The position numbers were made by a program, and so were the translations under genes. Positions 44,514 through 52,575 of a stretch of 64,000 bases of DNA are shown here, piece after piece. Numbering within the stretch: position 1 is the first letter of the stretch; each line of letters begins with the position of its first letter. The notes under the pieces were generated by a model that was not told the origin of the DNA, made no database searches, and worked only from the letters and a program-made list of their open reading frames with translations. Source of the stretch: Georgenia sp. SYP-B2076 (GTDB lineage Bacteria; Actinomycetota; Actinomycetes; Actinomycetales; Actinomycetaceae); the NCBI RefSeq assembly GCF_003991205.1, contig NZ_RXOZ01000003.1, positions 1-64,000 on the forward strand. Reading direction: 5' to 3'.

Positions 44514-45245
44514 CTAGGGCTGCGCACCGTCGACCGGCGGCGTGAAGTCCACGTCGCGCAGCTCGTGCCAGACCTCCATCACCACGGCCCGGGCGTAGCT
44601 CTCCGCGCGGTCCTCGTCACCGTCGGCCACCGCGCGCGCCGTCTCCTCGTGGTTGTGGAGCGAGGCGGCCACCGGCCACGCCGGCGTGAGCCCGAGCGTG
44701 GTGCGGCCGGACAGCACCTCGGTGATGGCCCCCTCCAGCGCCATGAGCATGTCGTTGCCGCTCGCCTCCAGCAGGAGCGTGTGGAAGGCGATGTCGGCCT
44801 GGAGGTACTCCTGCCCCGCCCCGCCGCCGGTCTCGCCGAGCCGGCGGATGACGGCGGCCAGCTCGAGCAGCCGCGCACCGGTCCCGGGCGCGGCCTTGTG
44901 CGCCGCGAGCCGCGCCGCCGTCGGCTCGACGGCGAGGCGCAGCTCGGTGAGGGCGTGCAGCTGGGCGTCACGGCCGGGCCCGCTCAGGCGCCACCGGATG
45001 ACGCGGGGATCGAGCACGCTCCATCCGCGGGGCGCCAGCACCGTGACCCCCACGCGCCGACGTGACTCGACCAGGCCTAGCGACTCGAGCACGCGAACGG
45101 TCTCGCGCACGACCGTCCGGGAGACCCGGAAGTCGACCGCGAGCCCGGCGAGCGTGAGCACGCTGCCCGGCGGATGGACGCCGCAGACGATCTCGCGCCC
45201 GAGCCTGTTGAGGACGTCGGTGTGCAGCACCGGTGCCGTCGTCAT
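44514..45245 (-). CDS. GntR/FadR-family regulator, first copy
   Basis: A 243-residue protein: winged helix (LAGLAVDFRVSRTVVRETVRVLESLGLVES) and a C-terminal FCD ligand domain with metal-binding His residues (DIAFHTLLLEASGND, SLHNHEETARAV). A close paralogue lies at 50788-51519, on the other side of the gluconate operon. It is divergent from gntP (220 bases between starts), so it probably represses that operon and responds to gluconate or a related acid (inference). An IRWRLSGPGRDAQL linker is shared by both copies. Confidence 0.88.
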   Translation of the reverse strand: MTTAPVLHTDVLNRLGREIVCGVHPPGSVLTLAGLAVDFRVSRTVVRETVRVLESLGLVESRRRVGVTVLAPRGWSVLDPRVIRWRLSGPGRDAQLHALTELRLAVEPTAARLAAHKAAPGTGARLLELAAVIRRLGETGGGAGQEYLQADIAFHTLLLEASGNDMLMALEGAITEVLSGRTTLGLTPAWPVAASLHNHEETARAVADGDEDRAESYARAVVMEVWHELRDVDFTPPVDGAQP

Positions 45246-45363
45246 GTCACTCCACCTCGACCGTCAACCGCTCCCGCCGGGCGCGCGGCGCTGGCGCGCG
45301 GCGCTGTGCGCCAGGACATTACACACCCGCAGCGGACGTGAAGATTCGCGGATTTTTGCCAAT

Positions 45364-45372
45364 GGTGTGACC
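45364..45372. promoter_or_regulatory. Possible GntR/FadR half-site pair GGT-GTG-ACC
   Basis: GGTGTGACC is symmetric (GGT-N3-ACC), as FadR-type regulators prefer. It lies 94 bases upstream of the gntP start in the divergent region with the GntR gene. One short site only, so the assignment is weak. Confidence 0.3.
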
Positions 45373-45465
45373 TTTATGTCAGGCTATCCCCTGGGGCGGT
45401 CCTGTGGCGCCCGACACTTGCACCTTTCGGCCGACCTTGGCCGGTAACGTCAACGGAGATTATCG

Positions 45466-46842
45466 ATGGAAAACTGGACCCAAACCCTTGGGGCAGGGCC
45501 CTTGCTCGGGATCGCGGCGGGCGCCATCGCGCTGCTGCTGGTCCTGGTCATCAGGTTCAAGATGCACGCGTTCCTCACCCTCGTCCTCGTCTCGCTGCTC
45601 ACGGCGTTCGCCACGGGCATCCCGTCGAACGCGATCGTGGACACGATGGTCGGCAGCTTCGGCGGGACGCTGGGCTCGGTCGCCCTGCTGGTGGGTCTGG
45701 GCGCCATGCTCGGCAAGCTGGTCGAGCACAGCGGCGGCGCGAAGGTGCTCGCCGACAAGCTGGTCGAGGTCTTCGGCCACCGCCGGGCGCCGTTCGCGCT
45801 CGGCCTCGCGTCCCTGATCATGGGCTTCCCGATCTTCTTCGACGCCGGCCTGGTCGTCATGCTCCCGATCATCTTCGCGGTCGCGCGCCGCCTCGGGAAC
45901 AACGTGCTGCGCTTCGGCATCCCGGCCGCCGCGGCCTTCTCCGTCATGCACGTCTTCGTGCCCCCGCACCCCGGCCCCGTCACCGCGACGGAGCTCTACG
46001 GCGCCAACCTCGGCCTCGTCCTGCTCATCGGCCTGGTCATGGCCTTCCCGCTCTGGTACGTCTCCGGGTACATCTGGGGTCTGCGCGTGGGCGAGAAGCA
46101 CGTCCTGCCCATCCCCGCGCTCTTCGGCACCATCGACGAGGACCAGCCCAAGAACCCGCCGAAGGTCGGCACGGTCATCGCGATGCTGCTGCTGCCCCTG
46201 CTGCTGATCTTCATGAACACCGGGCTTGACTTCCTGCGCTCCGCCGGGGTCCTCGACGACGGCGCGACCTGGTTCCAGGTGCTCTCCGCGCTCGGCGAGT
46301 CCTCCATCGCCCTGCTGATCTCCGTCCTCGTCGCCACCGTCGTCCTGGGAACCCGCCGGGGCGAGCACGGCAGCGCCCTGGAGAAGATCATCGACTCCTC
46401 CCTCGGCCCGGTGTGCTCGGTCATCCTCATCACCGGCGCGGGTGGCATGTTCGGTGGTGTCCTGCGCGCCTCGGGCATCGGCGACGCCCTGTCGTCCTCG
46501 CTGGACGCCCTCGGCCTGCCGGTCATCCTCGCGGCCTACATCATCGCCGTCGTCATGCGCGTGGCGCAGGGCTCGGCCACCGTCGCCCTGGTCACCGCGG
46601 CCGGGCTCATGGCCCCGGCCGTCGCCGCGGGCAACTTCTCGGTCGTGGAGATCGCGGCCATCACGCTGGCCACGGCGGCCGGCTCGGTCTTCGCCGGCCA
46701 CGTCAACGACTCCGGCTTCTGGCTCGTCGGCCGTCTCATGGGCATGGACGTCAAGACCACGCTGAAGACCTGGACGGTCCAGCAGACCATCGAGTCCGTC
46801 CTCGGTTTCGCCCTCACCCTCGTCATCTTCTGGATTGGTTGA
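45466..46842 (+). CDS. gntP: Gluconate:H+ symporter family permease (GntP)
   Basis: A 458-residue permease with about 12-14 helices. Family stretches: FPIFFDAGLVVMLPIIF, HVFVPPHPGPVTATEL, ITGAGGMFGGVLRASGIG, RVAQGSATVALVTAAG and HVNDSGFWLV. It imports gluconate or related aldonates with protons. It is the first gene of a plus-strand group with gluconate 5-dehydrogenase (five bases after the stop), L-idonate-type dehydrogenase, KDPG aldolase and KDG kinase. Ribosome site CGGAG is present. Confidence 0.93.
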   Translation: MENWTQTLGAGPLLGIAAGAIALLLVLVIRFKMHAFLTLVLVSLLTAFATGIPSNAIVDTMVGSFGGTLGSVALLVGLGAMLGKLVEHSGGAKVLADKLVEVFGHRRAPFALGLASLIMGFPIFFDAGLVVMLPIIFAVARRLGNNVLRFGIPAAAAFSVMHVFVPPHPGPVTATELYGANLGLVLLIGLVMAFPLWYVSGYIWGLRVGEKHVLPIPALFGTIDEDQPKNPPKVGTVIAMLLLPLLLIFMNTGLDFLRSAGVLDDGATWFQVLSALGESSIALLISVLVATVVLGTRRGEHGSALEKIIDSSLGPVCSVILITGAGGMFGGVLRASGIGDALSSSLDALGLPVILAAYIIAVVMRVAQGSATVALVTAAGLMAPAVAAGNFSVVEIAAITLATAAGSVFAGHVNDSGFWLVGRLMGMDVKTTLKTWTVQQTIESVLGFALTLVIFWIG

Positions 46843-46847
46843 GCATC

Positions 46848-47618
46848 ATGAGCAGCTCTCTCTTCGACATCGCTGGTCGGCTGGCGTTCGTGACGGGTTC
46901 GTCGCGCGGGCTGGGTAACGCGCTGGCCACCGGGCTGGCGGAGGCCGGCGCCCGCGTCGTCCTGCACGGGCGGGACGCGGCGGCCCTGGCCGCGGCGGCC
47001 GAGGCGATCGGCCGCGCGAGCGGCACCGTGCCCGCGACCGTGTCCTTCGACGTCACCGACAAGGACGCCGTCACGGCAGGGGTCGCGGCCCTGGTCGCCG
47101 AGCACGGCGTCCCCGACATCCTGGTCAACAACGCCGGGATCCAGCGGCGCGCCCCGTTCAACGAGTTCGACCCGGCGGACTGGGACGACATCGTCGCCGC
47201 GAACCTCTCGAGCGCGTTCTACGTCTCCCAGCAGGTCTCGCGCGGCATGGCCGAGCGCGGCTCGGGCAAGATCATCAACATCGGCTCGGTGCAGTCGATG
47301 CTGGCGCGCCAGACCATCGCGCCGTACTCGGCCACCAAGGGCGGGGTCGTCATGCTCACCAAGGGCATGGCCGCCGACCTGGCCCGGTTCAACATCCAGG
47401 TCAACACGATCTCGCCCGGGTACTTCGCCACCGAGATGAACAAGGCCCTCGTCGAGGACGAGGCGTTCAACGCCTGGGTCGTGGGCCGCACCCCGGCCCA
47501 GCGGTGGGGCAAGTTCGAGGAGCTCGTGGGCACCCTGGTCTACCTGGCCTCGGACGCGTCCAGCTTCGTCTCGGGCCAGAACGTCTTCGTCGACGGCGGC
47601 ATGACCTCCGTCGTCTAA
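46848..47618 (+). CDS. Short-chain dehydrogenase, gluconate 5-dehydrogenase type
   Basis: A 256-residue SDR: TGSSRGLGNALATGLAEAG, NNAGIQRRAPF, catalytic Ser-Tyr-Lys (IGSVQSM, PYSATKGGV) and a C-terminal YLASDASSFVSGQNVFVDGG. It is most like 5-keto-D-gluconate reductase (IdnO/Gno), which interconverts 5-ketogluconate and gluconate with NADPH; a KduD-like role is possible. It follows gntP in the operon and ends at a perfect 17-bp hairpin made of inverted repeat copies. Confidence 0.88.
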   Translation: MSSSLFDIAGRLAFVTGSSRGLGNALATGLAEAGARVVLHGRDAAALAAAAEAIGRASGTVPATVSFDVTDKDAVTAGVAALVAEHGVPDILVNNAGIQRRAPFNEFDPADWDDIVAANLSSAFYVSQQVSRGMAERGSGKIINIGSVQSMLARQTIAPYSATKGGVVMLTKGMAADLARFNIQVNTISPGYFATEMNKALVEDEAFNAWVVGRTPAQRWGKFEELVGTLVYLASDASSFVSGQNVFVDGGMTSVV

Positions 47619-47631
47619 CCCCCCCCCGGCC

Positions 47632-47674
47632 GTGAGCGGTCAAGTCCTAGCAGCGTGAGGACTTGACCGCTCAC
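47632..47674. repeat. Perfect 17-bp hairpin formed by two inverted copies of the dispersed repeat
   Basis: GTGAGCGGTCAAGTCCT (47632-47648) is exactly complementary to 47658-47674 across a nine-base loop. It begins 14 bases past the stop of the gluconate dehydrogenase gene. It could act as a terminator or as an mRNA stabiliser in the middle of the operon. The same motif occurs at 20009-20282. Confidence 0.75.
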
Positions 47675-47711
47675 GCACCCACACACCGTCCAGCACGCGC
47701 CACACGCGCGT

Positions 47712-47773
47712 ACTTGACCGCTCACGCACCAAACCCCGCTCACGCACCACACACCCGCTCACGCACCACACAC
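47712..47773. repeat. Further copy of the dispersed repeat plus 19-bp tandem repeats
   Basis: ACTTGACCGCTCACGCACC (47712-47730) is another partial copy of the motif. CCGCTCACGCACCACACAC then occurs twice in exact tandem (47736-47754 and 47755-47773); related CGCTCACGCACC phrases also follow the hairpin at 47668. The whole block lies between the two dehydrogenase genes and ends 66 bases before the next start. Confidence 0.75.
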
Positions 47774-47839
47774 CCGCACCATCACCGCCCGGCGCCGGCA
47801 CCTCGCCGTCAGCCGGGCACAACGACCCGAGGAAGTGTC

Positions 47840-48883
47840 ATGAAGGCGATCGTCATCAACGGCAAGCTCGACCTGCACGAGGCCGAGGTCCCCACGCCCG
47901 AGCCGGCCGCGGGCCAGGTGCGCCTGCGGATGGCGTTCGGCGGCATCTGCGGCTCCGACCTGCACTACTACAACGAGGGCGCCAACGGCGAGTACGTCGT
48001 GCGCGAGCCGCTCGTCCCGGGCCACGAGATGTCCGGCACCGTCGACCTCGACCCCTCCGGCGAGCTCGCGCCCGGGACGCCCGTGACGATCCACCCGGCC
48101 ACCTTCGGCACGCCGGAGCCCGGGCTCGAGGACCACCGCCACCTCTGGCCAGGCGGCTCCTACCTGGGCAGCGCCTCCACCTGGCCGCACACCCAGGGCG
48201 GGATGAGCGAGTACCTCGTCGTCGGCCGCGACATGCTGCGGGTGCTGCCGGAGACCCTCCCCCTGCGCCGCGCGGCCCTGGCCGAGCCGCTCGCCGTCGC
48301 CCTGCACGGCATCGCCATCGCCGGCGGCGTCGAGGGCAAGCGCGTCCTCGTCTCGGGCTCCGGCCCCATCGGCCTCCTCGCGGCCGCCGCCGCGCTCGCC
48401 AAGGGCGCCACCGAGGTCGTCGCCACCGACGTCCTGCCCGGACCGCTCGAGCGCGCCCGCGCCCTCGGCGTGCACGGCACCGTCCAGGTCGGGGTCGAGG
48501 AGATCCCGCCGATGGCCTTCGACGTCGTCCTCGAGTGCTCGGGCGTCACCGCCGCGATCAGCCCGGCGCTGGTGGGGGCGCGCCGCGCCGGCATCGTCGT
48601 GCAGGTCGGTATGGTCCCCAACGAGGCACGCCCGATCAACCTCGCACCGCTGGTCTCCAAGGAGCTGCAGCTGCGGGGCACCTTCCGGTTCAACGACGAG
48701 ATCGACGAGGCGATCACGATGCTGGACGCCACGCCCGCCATCGAGGCCGTCATCACCCACGAGCTCGCGGCGGACCGGGCGGTCGACGCCTTCGCCGTCG
48801 CGAAGGACTCCGCCGTCTCGGGCAAGGTCATCATCTCCCTGTGGCAGGAGACCACCACGGACGACGGCGGAACCCCCGCCTGA
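47840..48883 (+). CDS. idnD: Zinc alcohol dehydrogenase, L-idonate 5-dehydrogenase type
   Basis: A 347-residue zinc MDR enzyme: catalytic-zinc region GGICGSDLHYYNEGANGEY, VPGHEMSGTV, and nucleotide motif SGSGPIGLLAAAAALAKGA. The structural-zinc cysteine cluster is replaced by a TFGTPEPGLEDHRHLWPGG loop. The HYYNEGANGEY signature matches L-idonate 5-dehydrogenase, which produces 5-ketogluconate for the reductase encoded just upstream. ATG follows GAGGAA. KDPG aldolase follows after a short leader frame. Confidence 0.85.
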   Translation: MKAIVINGKLDLHEAEVPTPEPAAGQVRLRMAFGGICGSDLHYYNEGANGEYVVREPLVPGHEMSGTVDLDPSGELAPGTPVTIHPATFGTPEPGLEDHRHLWPGGSYLGSASTWPHTQGGMSEYLVVGRDMLRVLPETLPLRRAALAEPLAVALHGIAIAGGVEGKRVLVSGSGPIGLLAAAAALAKGATEVVATDVLPGPLERARALGVHGTVQVGVEEIPPMAFDVVLECSGVTAAISPALVGARRAGIVVQVGMVPNEARPINLAPLVSKELQLRGTFRFNDEIDEAITMLDATPAIEAVITHELAADRAVDAFAVAKDSAVSGKVIISLWQETTTDDGGTPA

Positions 48884-48924
48884 GCCACACCGCAACCCAC
48901 GCCACCACGGAGGAGAACACCGTC

Positions 48925-48993
48925 ATGAAGACCGTCCTCACTCGTCTCGCGCCCCTCCGCCGCCGGGCGGACGCGAAGGCGGGCTCCCGATGA
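48925..48993 (+). CDS. Possible 22-residue leader peptide coupled to the aldolase gene
   Basis: A 22-codon frame (MKTVLTRLAPLRRRADAKAG, then SR) begins at ATG 48925 with GGAGGAG ahead. Its TGA overlaps the aldolase ATG (ATGA at 48990-48993). The aldolase gene has no better ribosome site of its own, so coupled translation is likely. The peptide is strongly basic and has no recognised relative. Confidence 0.45.
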   Translation: MKTVLTRLAPLRRRADAKAGSR

Positions 48994-49712
48994 CCGCGCA
49001 CGCGCAGGCGGGCGGCGGATCCGCGGCGCCGGGCCCCGACGGCCACGAGGCGCTCCTCGCCGCTCTCGAGGCCTACCGCCTCGTGCCCGTGGTGGTGCTC
49101 GAGGACGCCGGCGACGCCGTCCCCCTCGCCCGGGCGCTGACGGCCGGCGGGCTGCCCGTCGCCGAGGTCACGTTCCGTACCGCCGCGGCGGCCGACGCGA
49201 TCCGCGCGATCGTCGACGCCGGGCTGACCGCGCCGGCCGACGGTTCCGCACCGATGCTGCTGGGGGCCGGGACCGTCACCGGCCCCGACCAGGTCGACCA
49301 GGCGGTCGCTGCGGGCGCGAGCTACGTCGTGTCGCCCGGCCTCAGCCAGGCGGTGGTCGAACGCTGCGCCGAGCATGGCGTCCTCGCCCTGCCCGGCACC
49401 GCGACCGCGACGGAGGTGCAGGCCGCCCTCGCCATGGGGCTGCGGACCGTCAAGTTCTTCCCCGCCGAGACCTCCGGCGGCGCCCCGGCCATCAGGGCGC
49501 TGACCGGCCCCTTCCCGCAGATGCGGTTCGTCCCGACGGGCGGCATCAACGAGGCCAACGTGCTGGACTACCTCTCCATCCCTGCGGTGCGCGCCGCGGG
49601 CGGGAGCTGGATGGTGCCCGCGAATGCCATCGCCGCCAAGGACTTCGGCGCCGTCGCGCGGCTCACCGCCGCCGCCACGGCCCTCGTGAGCCGCGCGGGC
49701 AGCCCGGCATGA
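48990..49712 (+). CDS. eda: 2-Keto-3-deoxy-6-phosphogluconate aldolase
   Basis: A 240-residue class I aldolase. The (beta/alpha)8 barrel includes Glu59 in VAEVTFRT, LGAGTVTGPDQVDQAVAAGA, VSPGLS, PGTATATEV and the Schiff-base Lys155 in TVKFFPAE. It splits KDPG to pyruvate and glyceraldehyde 3-phosphate. A poorly conserved 20-residue N-terminus precedes the barrel. Its stop overlaps the KDG kinase ATG (ATGA), so the two act as a pair in the Entner-Doudoroff lower pathway, joining uronate-derived KDG. Confidence 0.94.
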   Translation: MTAHAQAGGGSAAPGPDGHEALLAALEAYRLVPVVVLEDAGDAVPLARALTAGGLPVAEVTFRTAAAADAIRAIVDAGLTAPADGSAPMLLGAGTVTGPDQVDQAVAAGASYVVSPGLSQAVVERCAEHGVLALPGTATATEVQAALAMGLRTVKFFPAETSGGAPAIRALTGPFPQMRFVPTGGINEANVLDYLSIPAVRAAGGSWMVPANAIAAKDFGAVARLTAAATALVSRAGSPA

Positions 49713-50686
49713 GCGCCGCCCCGGCCACCATCCCGACCTCCGAGCCCGCCCCCGCCGTCGCCGACGCCGTCGCCGACGCCCCGGAGGTGCTGTGCATCGG
49801 GGAGACGATGGCGATGGTCACGTCGGCGGACGCACGCTCGCTGGTGTCGGCCGAGACGTTCACGATCACCCAGGGCGGCGCGGAGTCCAACCTCGCCCAG
49901 CACCTCGCCGAGCTCGGCGTGCGCACCGCGTGGGTCTCCGCCCTGGGCGCCGACCCCCTCGGTGACCGGGTCCTGGCCACGGTCGCCGCGAGCGGCGTGG
50001 ACACGCGCTGGGTGCGCCGCGACCCGGACGCCCTGACCGGCCTGTACGTCAAGGACCCCGGCGCCGCGGTCTACTACTACCGCAAGGGCTCGGCGGCCAG
50101 CCGCCTCGGCCCCGCCGACGTCGCGTCCTGGCCGATCCGTACCGCCCGCTGGGTGCACGTCAGCGGGATCACCCCGGCGCTCTCGGAGTCGTGCCGCGCG
50201 CTCCTGCCCGCCATCCTCGACGTCGCCAGGGCCAACGGCGTGGGGATCTCCTTCGACGTCAACTACCGGCCCGCGCTGTGGCCCGAGGACGAGGCCGCCG
50301 CCACGATCCTGCCCCTGGCCAACCGCGCGGACCTCGTGCTGGTCGGCCGCGACGAGGCGGAGCGCCTGTGGGGCACGCCGACGTCCGAGGAGGTCGCCGC
50401 GCTCTTCCCGCGCCCCGAGTACGTCGTGGTCAAGGACGGCGCCGAGGAGGCCGTGGAGTTCCACCGCGCCGCGGGGACCCAGACCGTGACACGCCGGCCC
50501 GCGCGGCGGGTCGAGGTGGTCGAGGCCGTGGGGGCCGGTGACGCCTTCGGCGGCGGGTACCTCGCCGCGCTGCTGCGCGGCGACGGCCCCGACGAGCGCT
50601 TGGCGCTCGGCCACTCCGTCGCAGCGTGGGTGCTCGGCTCCCCCGGGGACTTCCGGGCCGGGCACGGCACGCAGGTGCGCGCGTAG
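49709..50686 (+). CDS. kdgK: 2-Keto-3-deoxygluconate kinase (PfkB family)
   Basis: A 325-residue ribokinase-family kinase. After an Ala/Pro-rich start come CIGETMAMVTS, TQGGAESNLAQHLAELG, YVKDPGAAVYYYRKGSAAS (KDG-kinase-like), FDVNYRP, the Lys/Asp-containing VVKDGAEEA and the PfkB signature VGAGDAFGGGY with the catalytic Asp. It makes KDPG for the aldolase encoded just upstream. The final codons and stop are repeated four times downstream. Confidence 0.92.
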   Translation: MSAAPATIPTSEPAPAVADAVADAPEVLCIGETMAMVTSADARSLVSAETFTITQGGAESNLAQHLAELGVRTAWVSALGADPLGDRVLATVAASGVDTRWVRRDPDALTGLYVKDPGAAVYYYRKGSAASRLGPADVASWPIRTARWVHVSGITPALSESCRALLPAILDVARANGVGISFDVNYRPALWPEDEAAATILPLANRADLVLVGRDEAERLWGTPTSEEVAALFPRPEYVVVKDGAEEAVEFHRAAGTQTVTRRPARRVEVVEAVGAGDAFGGGYLAALLRGDGPDERLALGHSVAAWVLGSPGDFRAGHGTQVRA

Positions 50687-50760
50687 CGGGACCCCGGGTG
50701 CGCGCGTAGCGGGACCCCGGGCGCGCGTGGCGGGACCCCGGGCGCGCGTCGCGGTCCCGG
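50675..50760. repeat. Four-unit tandem repeat of the 3' end of kdgK
   Basis: A 23-base unit (GTGCGCGCGTAGCGGGACCC, then CGG) containing the TAG stop occupies 50675-50697 and is repeated exactly at 50698-50720. Decaying copies follow at 50721-50741 (TAG changed to TGG) and 50742-50760. GCGCGC in neighbouring units can pair. Confidence 0.85.
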
Positions 50761-50764
50761 CGCG

Positions 50765-50788
50765 GGGGCCTGCGGAGGAGCAGGCCCC
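50765..50788. terminator. Bidirectional terminator between kdgK and the second GntR gene
   Basis: GGGGCCTGC (50765-50773) and GCAGGCCCC (50780-50788) form a perfect 9-bp stem with a six-base loop. Its right arm touches the stop codon of the leftward GntR gene. It serves both convergent genes. Confidence 0.65.
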
Positions 50789-51519
50789 TACCGGGAGACG
50801 TGCGGTGCGTGGGACTCCGCGCGCCCCTGAAGGGGAAGCTCGGAGCGCACGAGCCTGACGATGCGGCGCGAGCACACCTCGGCCAGGTCCTCGTCACCGG
50901 CGAGGACCGCGGCGGCGACCTGCCGGTGGTTGTCGATGGCGAGCGGCGCCGGGATGCCCGGCGTGAGTCCCAACGCGTTGCGGCCGACCAGGGTCGCCTC
51001 GATCGCCGGCTCGAACGCGATGAGCATCTCGTTGTGGCTGGCGCGGAGGAGCAGCAGGTGGTACTCGACGTCGATCTCGAGGAACTCGGCGGTGTCTCCC
51101 AGGCCCTGCCGCCCGAGGCGCACGAGCTGGGCGGAGAGCTCGACCAGCCGCGCGCGCTGGGCGGGCGTCCCCTCCGTCGCGGCGAGCCTTGCGGCGGTCG
51201 GCTCGACGGCGGAGCGGAGGTCGGTGAGGGAGAGCAGCTGCTCGTCCCGCCCCGGCCCGGCGAGCCGCCAGTGGATCACCAGCGGGTTGAGCACCGCCCA
51301 CCGCGCCTTCGGTCCGACGATGATGCCGACGCGACGCTTCGCGGTGATCATCCCTAGCGCCTCGAGCTGGCGCATCGCCTCGCGGGCGACCGTGCGCGAG
51401 ACCTCGAACCTCGTCTCGAGCTGCGTCAGGTTGAGGACCGCGCCCTCGCCGAGCTCCCCCGCGGCAATCTGGTGCCCGAGAACGTCGACCACCCTGGTGA
51501 ACACCGATGCCTGAGCCAC
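50788..51519 (-). CDS. GntR/FadR-family regulator, second copy
   Basis: A 243-residue paralogue of 44514-45245. Winged helix (LTQLETRFEVSRTVAREAMRQLEALGMIT), the shared VIHWRLAGPGRDEQL linker and the FCD ligand domain (DVEYHLLLLRASHNE, AIDNHRQVAAAV). The GTG start at 51519 follows GGAGCAGC. It flanks the gntP-kdgK operon on the right, mirroring the first copy. It probably senses a sugar acid and controls the operon or the adjoining aldo/keto reductase-TRAP group; this is inferred from position. Confidence 0.88.
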   Translation of the reverse strand: MAQASVFTRVVDVLGHQIAAGELGEGAVLNLTQLETRFEVSRTVAREAMRQLEALGMITAKRRVGIIVGPKARWAVLNPLVIHWRLAGPGRDEQLLSLTDLRSAVEPTAARLAATEGTPAQRARLVELSAQLVRLGRQGLGDTAEFLEIDVEYHLLLLRASHNEMLIAFEPAIEATLVGRNALGLTPGIPAPLAIDNHRQVAAAVLAGDEDLAEVCSRRIVRLVRSELPLQGRAESHAPHVSR

Positions 51520-51585
51520 GCTGCTCCTCGCTCCCCGCCGCCGACACTGCTCACCGGGCCCCGCCGGCCCAGCACCCGCCCAGCC

Positions 51586-52479
51586 CTACCTCGCAGGCGG
51601 GATGTTCCATTTCGGGGTGGCGGCCTCGAAGTCGGCGGGAAAGCCGTTGAACCGGTCGGGATGGAACCCGGTCCGCCCCTCTTCCCCGCGATCGAGCGCC
51701 TCGATGGCCGCCATGTCGGCGTCGTCGAGCTCGAAGTCGAAGAGCGCGAGGTTCTCGGCCTGGCGCTCGGGCAGCACCGACTTGGGGATCAGGACGTTGC
51801 CGAGCTGCACGTGCCAGCGCAGCACCACCTGCGCGGGGGAACGGTCGAGACGCTCGGCGATGTCGACGATGGTGAAGTCGTCGAGGACGGCCCCCTGCGC
51901 CAACGGGCTCCAGGCCTCCGTGAGGATGCCGTGCGCCGCGTGGAACTCCCGGAGCTGCCGCTGCTGGAAGTAGGGGTGCAGCTCGACCTGGTTCACGGCC
52001 GGGACGGTCGGCGAGCTCTCGAGGAGCTCCTCGAGGTGGTGGACGAGGAAGTTGGACACCCCGATCGACGTGACCCGCCCCTCCGAGCGCAGCAGCTCCA
52101 TCGCGCGCCACGTGTTCTGGAACTCCCGGCGCGCGGGGCACGGCCAGTGGATGAGGTACAGGTCGAGCTGCTCCAGCCCCAGCCGGGTCATGGAGGCGTC
52201 GAACGCGCGCAGGGTGGCGTCGTAGCCCTGGTCCGTGTTGGCGAGCTTGGTCGCCACGAACAGCTCGCCGCGCGGGACCCCCGCCTCGGCGATCGCCCGA
52301 CCAACGCCGTCCTCGTTGAGGTAGCGGGCGGCCGTGTCGATGCTGCGGTATCCGGAAGCGATCGCGTCCACCACGACGTCGCGGGTGATGGCGGGATCCA
52401 CCTGGAAGGTCCCGATCCCCACCTGAGGGATGCTCGCTCCGGTGCTCAGCTGCAGGGTGGGTGCTGACAGGACGGTCAT
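51586..52479 (-). CDS. Aldo/keto reductase (2,5-diketogluconate reductase-like)
   Basis: A 297-residue AKR barrel: GTFQVDPAITRDVVVDAIASG, catalytic Asp-Tyr (YRSIDTAARYLNE), Lys in VATKLANTDQG, His in YLIHWPCP, GVSNFLVHHLEELL, and the NADPH-binding IPKSVLPERQAENL. It resembles AKR5 enzymes reducing 2,5-diketo-D-gluconate or other keto sugars. It follows the TRAP transporter genes on the same strand after 96 bases, so it may act on the imported acid. Here it faces the second GntR gene. Confidence 0.87.
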   Translation of the reverse strand: MTVLSAPTLQLSTGASIPQVGIGTFQVDPAITRDVVVDAIASGYRSIDTAARYLNEDGVGRAIAEAGVPRGELFVATKLANTDQGYDATLRAFDASMTRLGLEQLDLYLIHWPCPARREFQNTWRAMELLRSEGRVTSIGVSNFLVHHLEELLESSPTVPAVNQVELHPYFQQRQLREFHAAHGILTEAWSPLAQGAVLDDFTIVDIAERLDRSPAQVVLRWHVQLGNVLIPKSVLPERQAENLALFDFELDDADMAAIEALDRGEEGRTGFHPDRFNGFPADFEAATPKWNIPPAR

Positions 52480-52575
52480 GGTGCGTCGGCCACTTTCTGG
52501 ACGTTCGGGTGTGGGTGGACACGGGTGGCGCCGGGGCCGTGGTCACGGTCCCGGAGCCACCCGTGCAGGGTCGCG

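Noticed and set aside
47632-47773. CRISPR array
   Set aside because: The repeats are adjacent or inverted with no regular unique spacers, and no cas genes are present.
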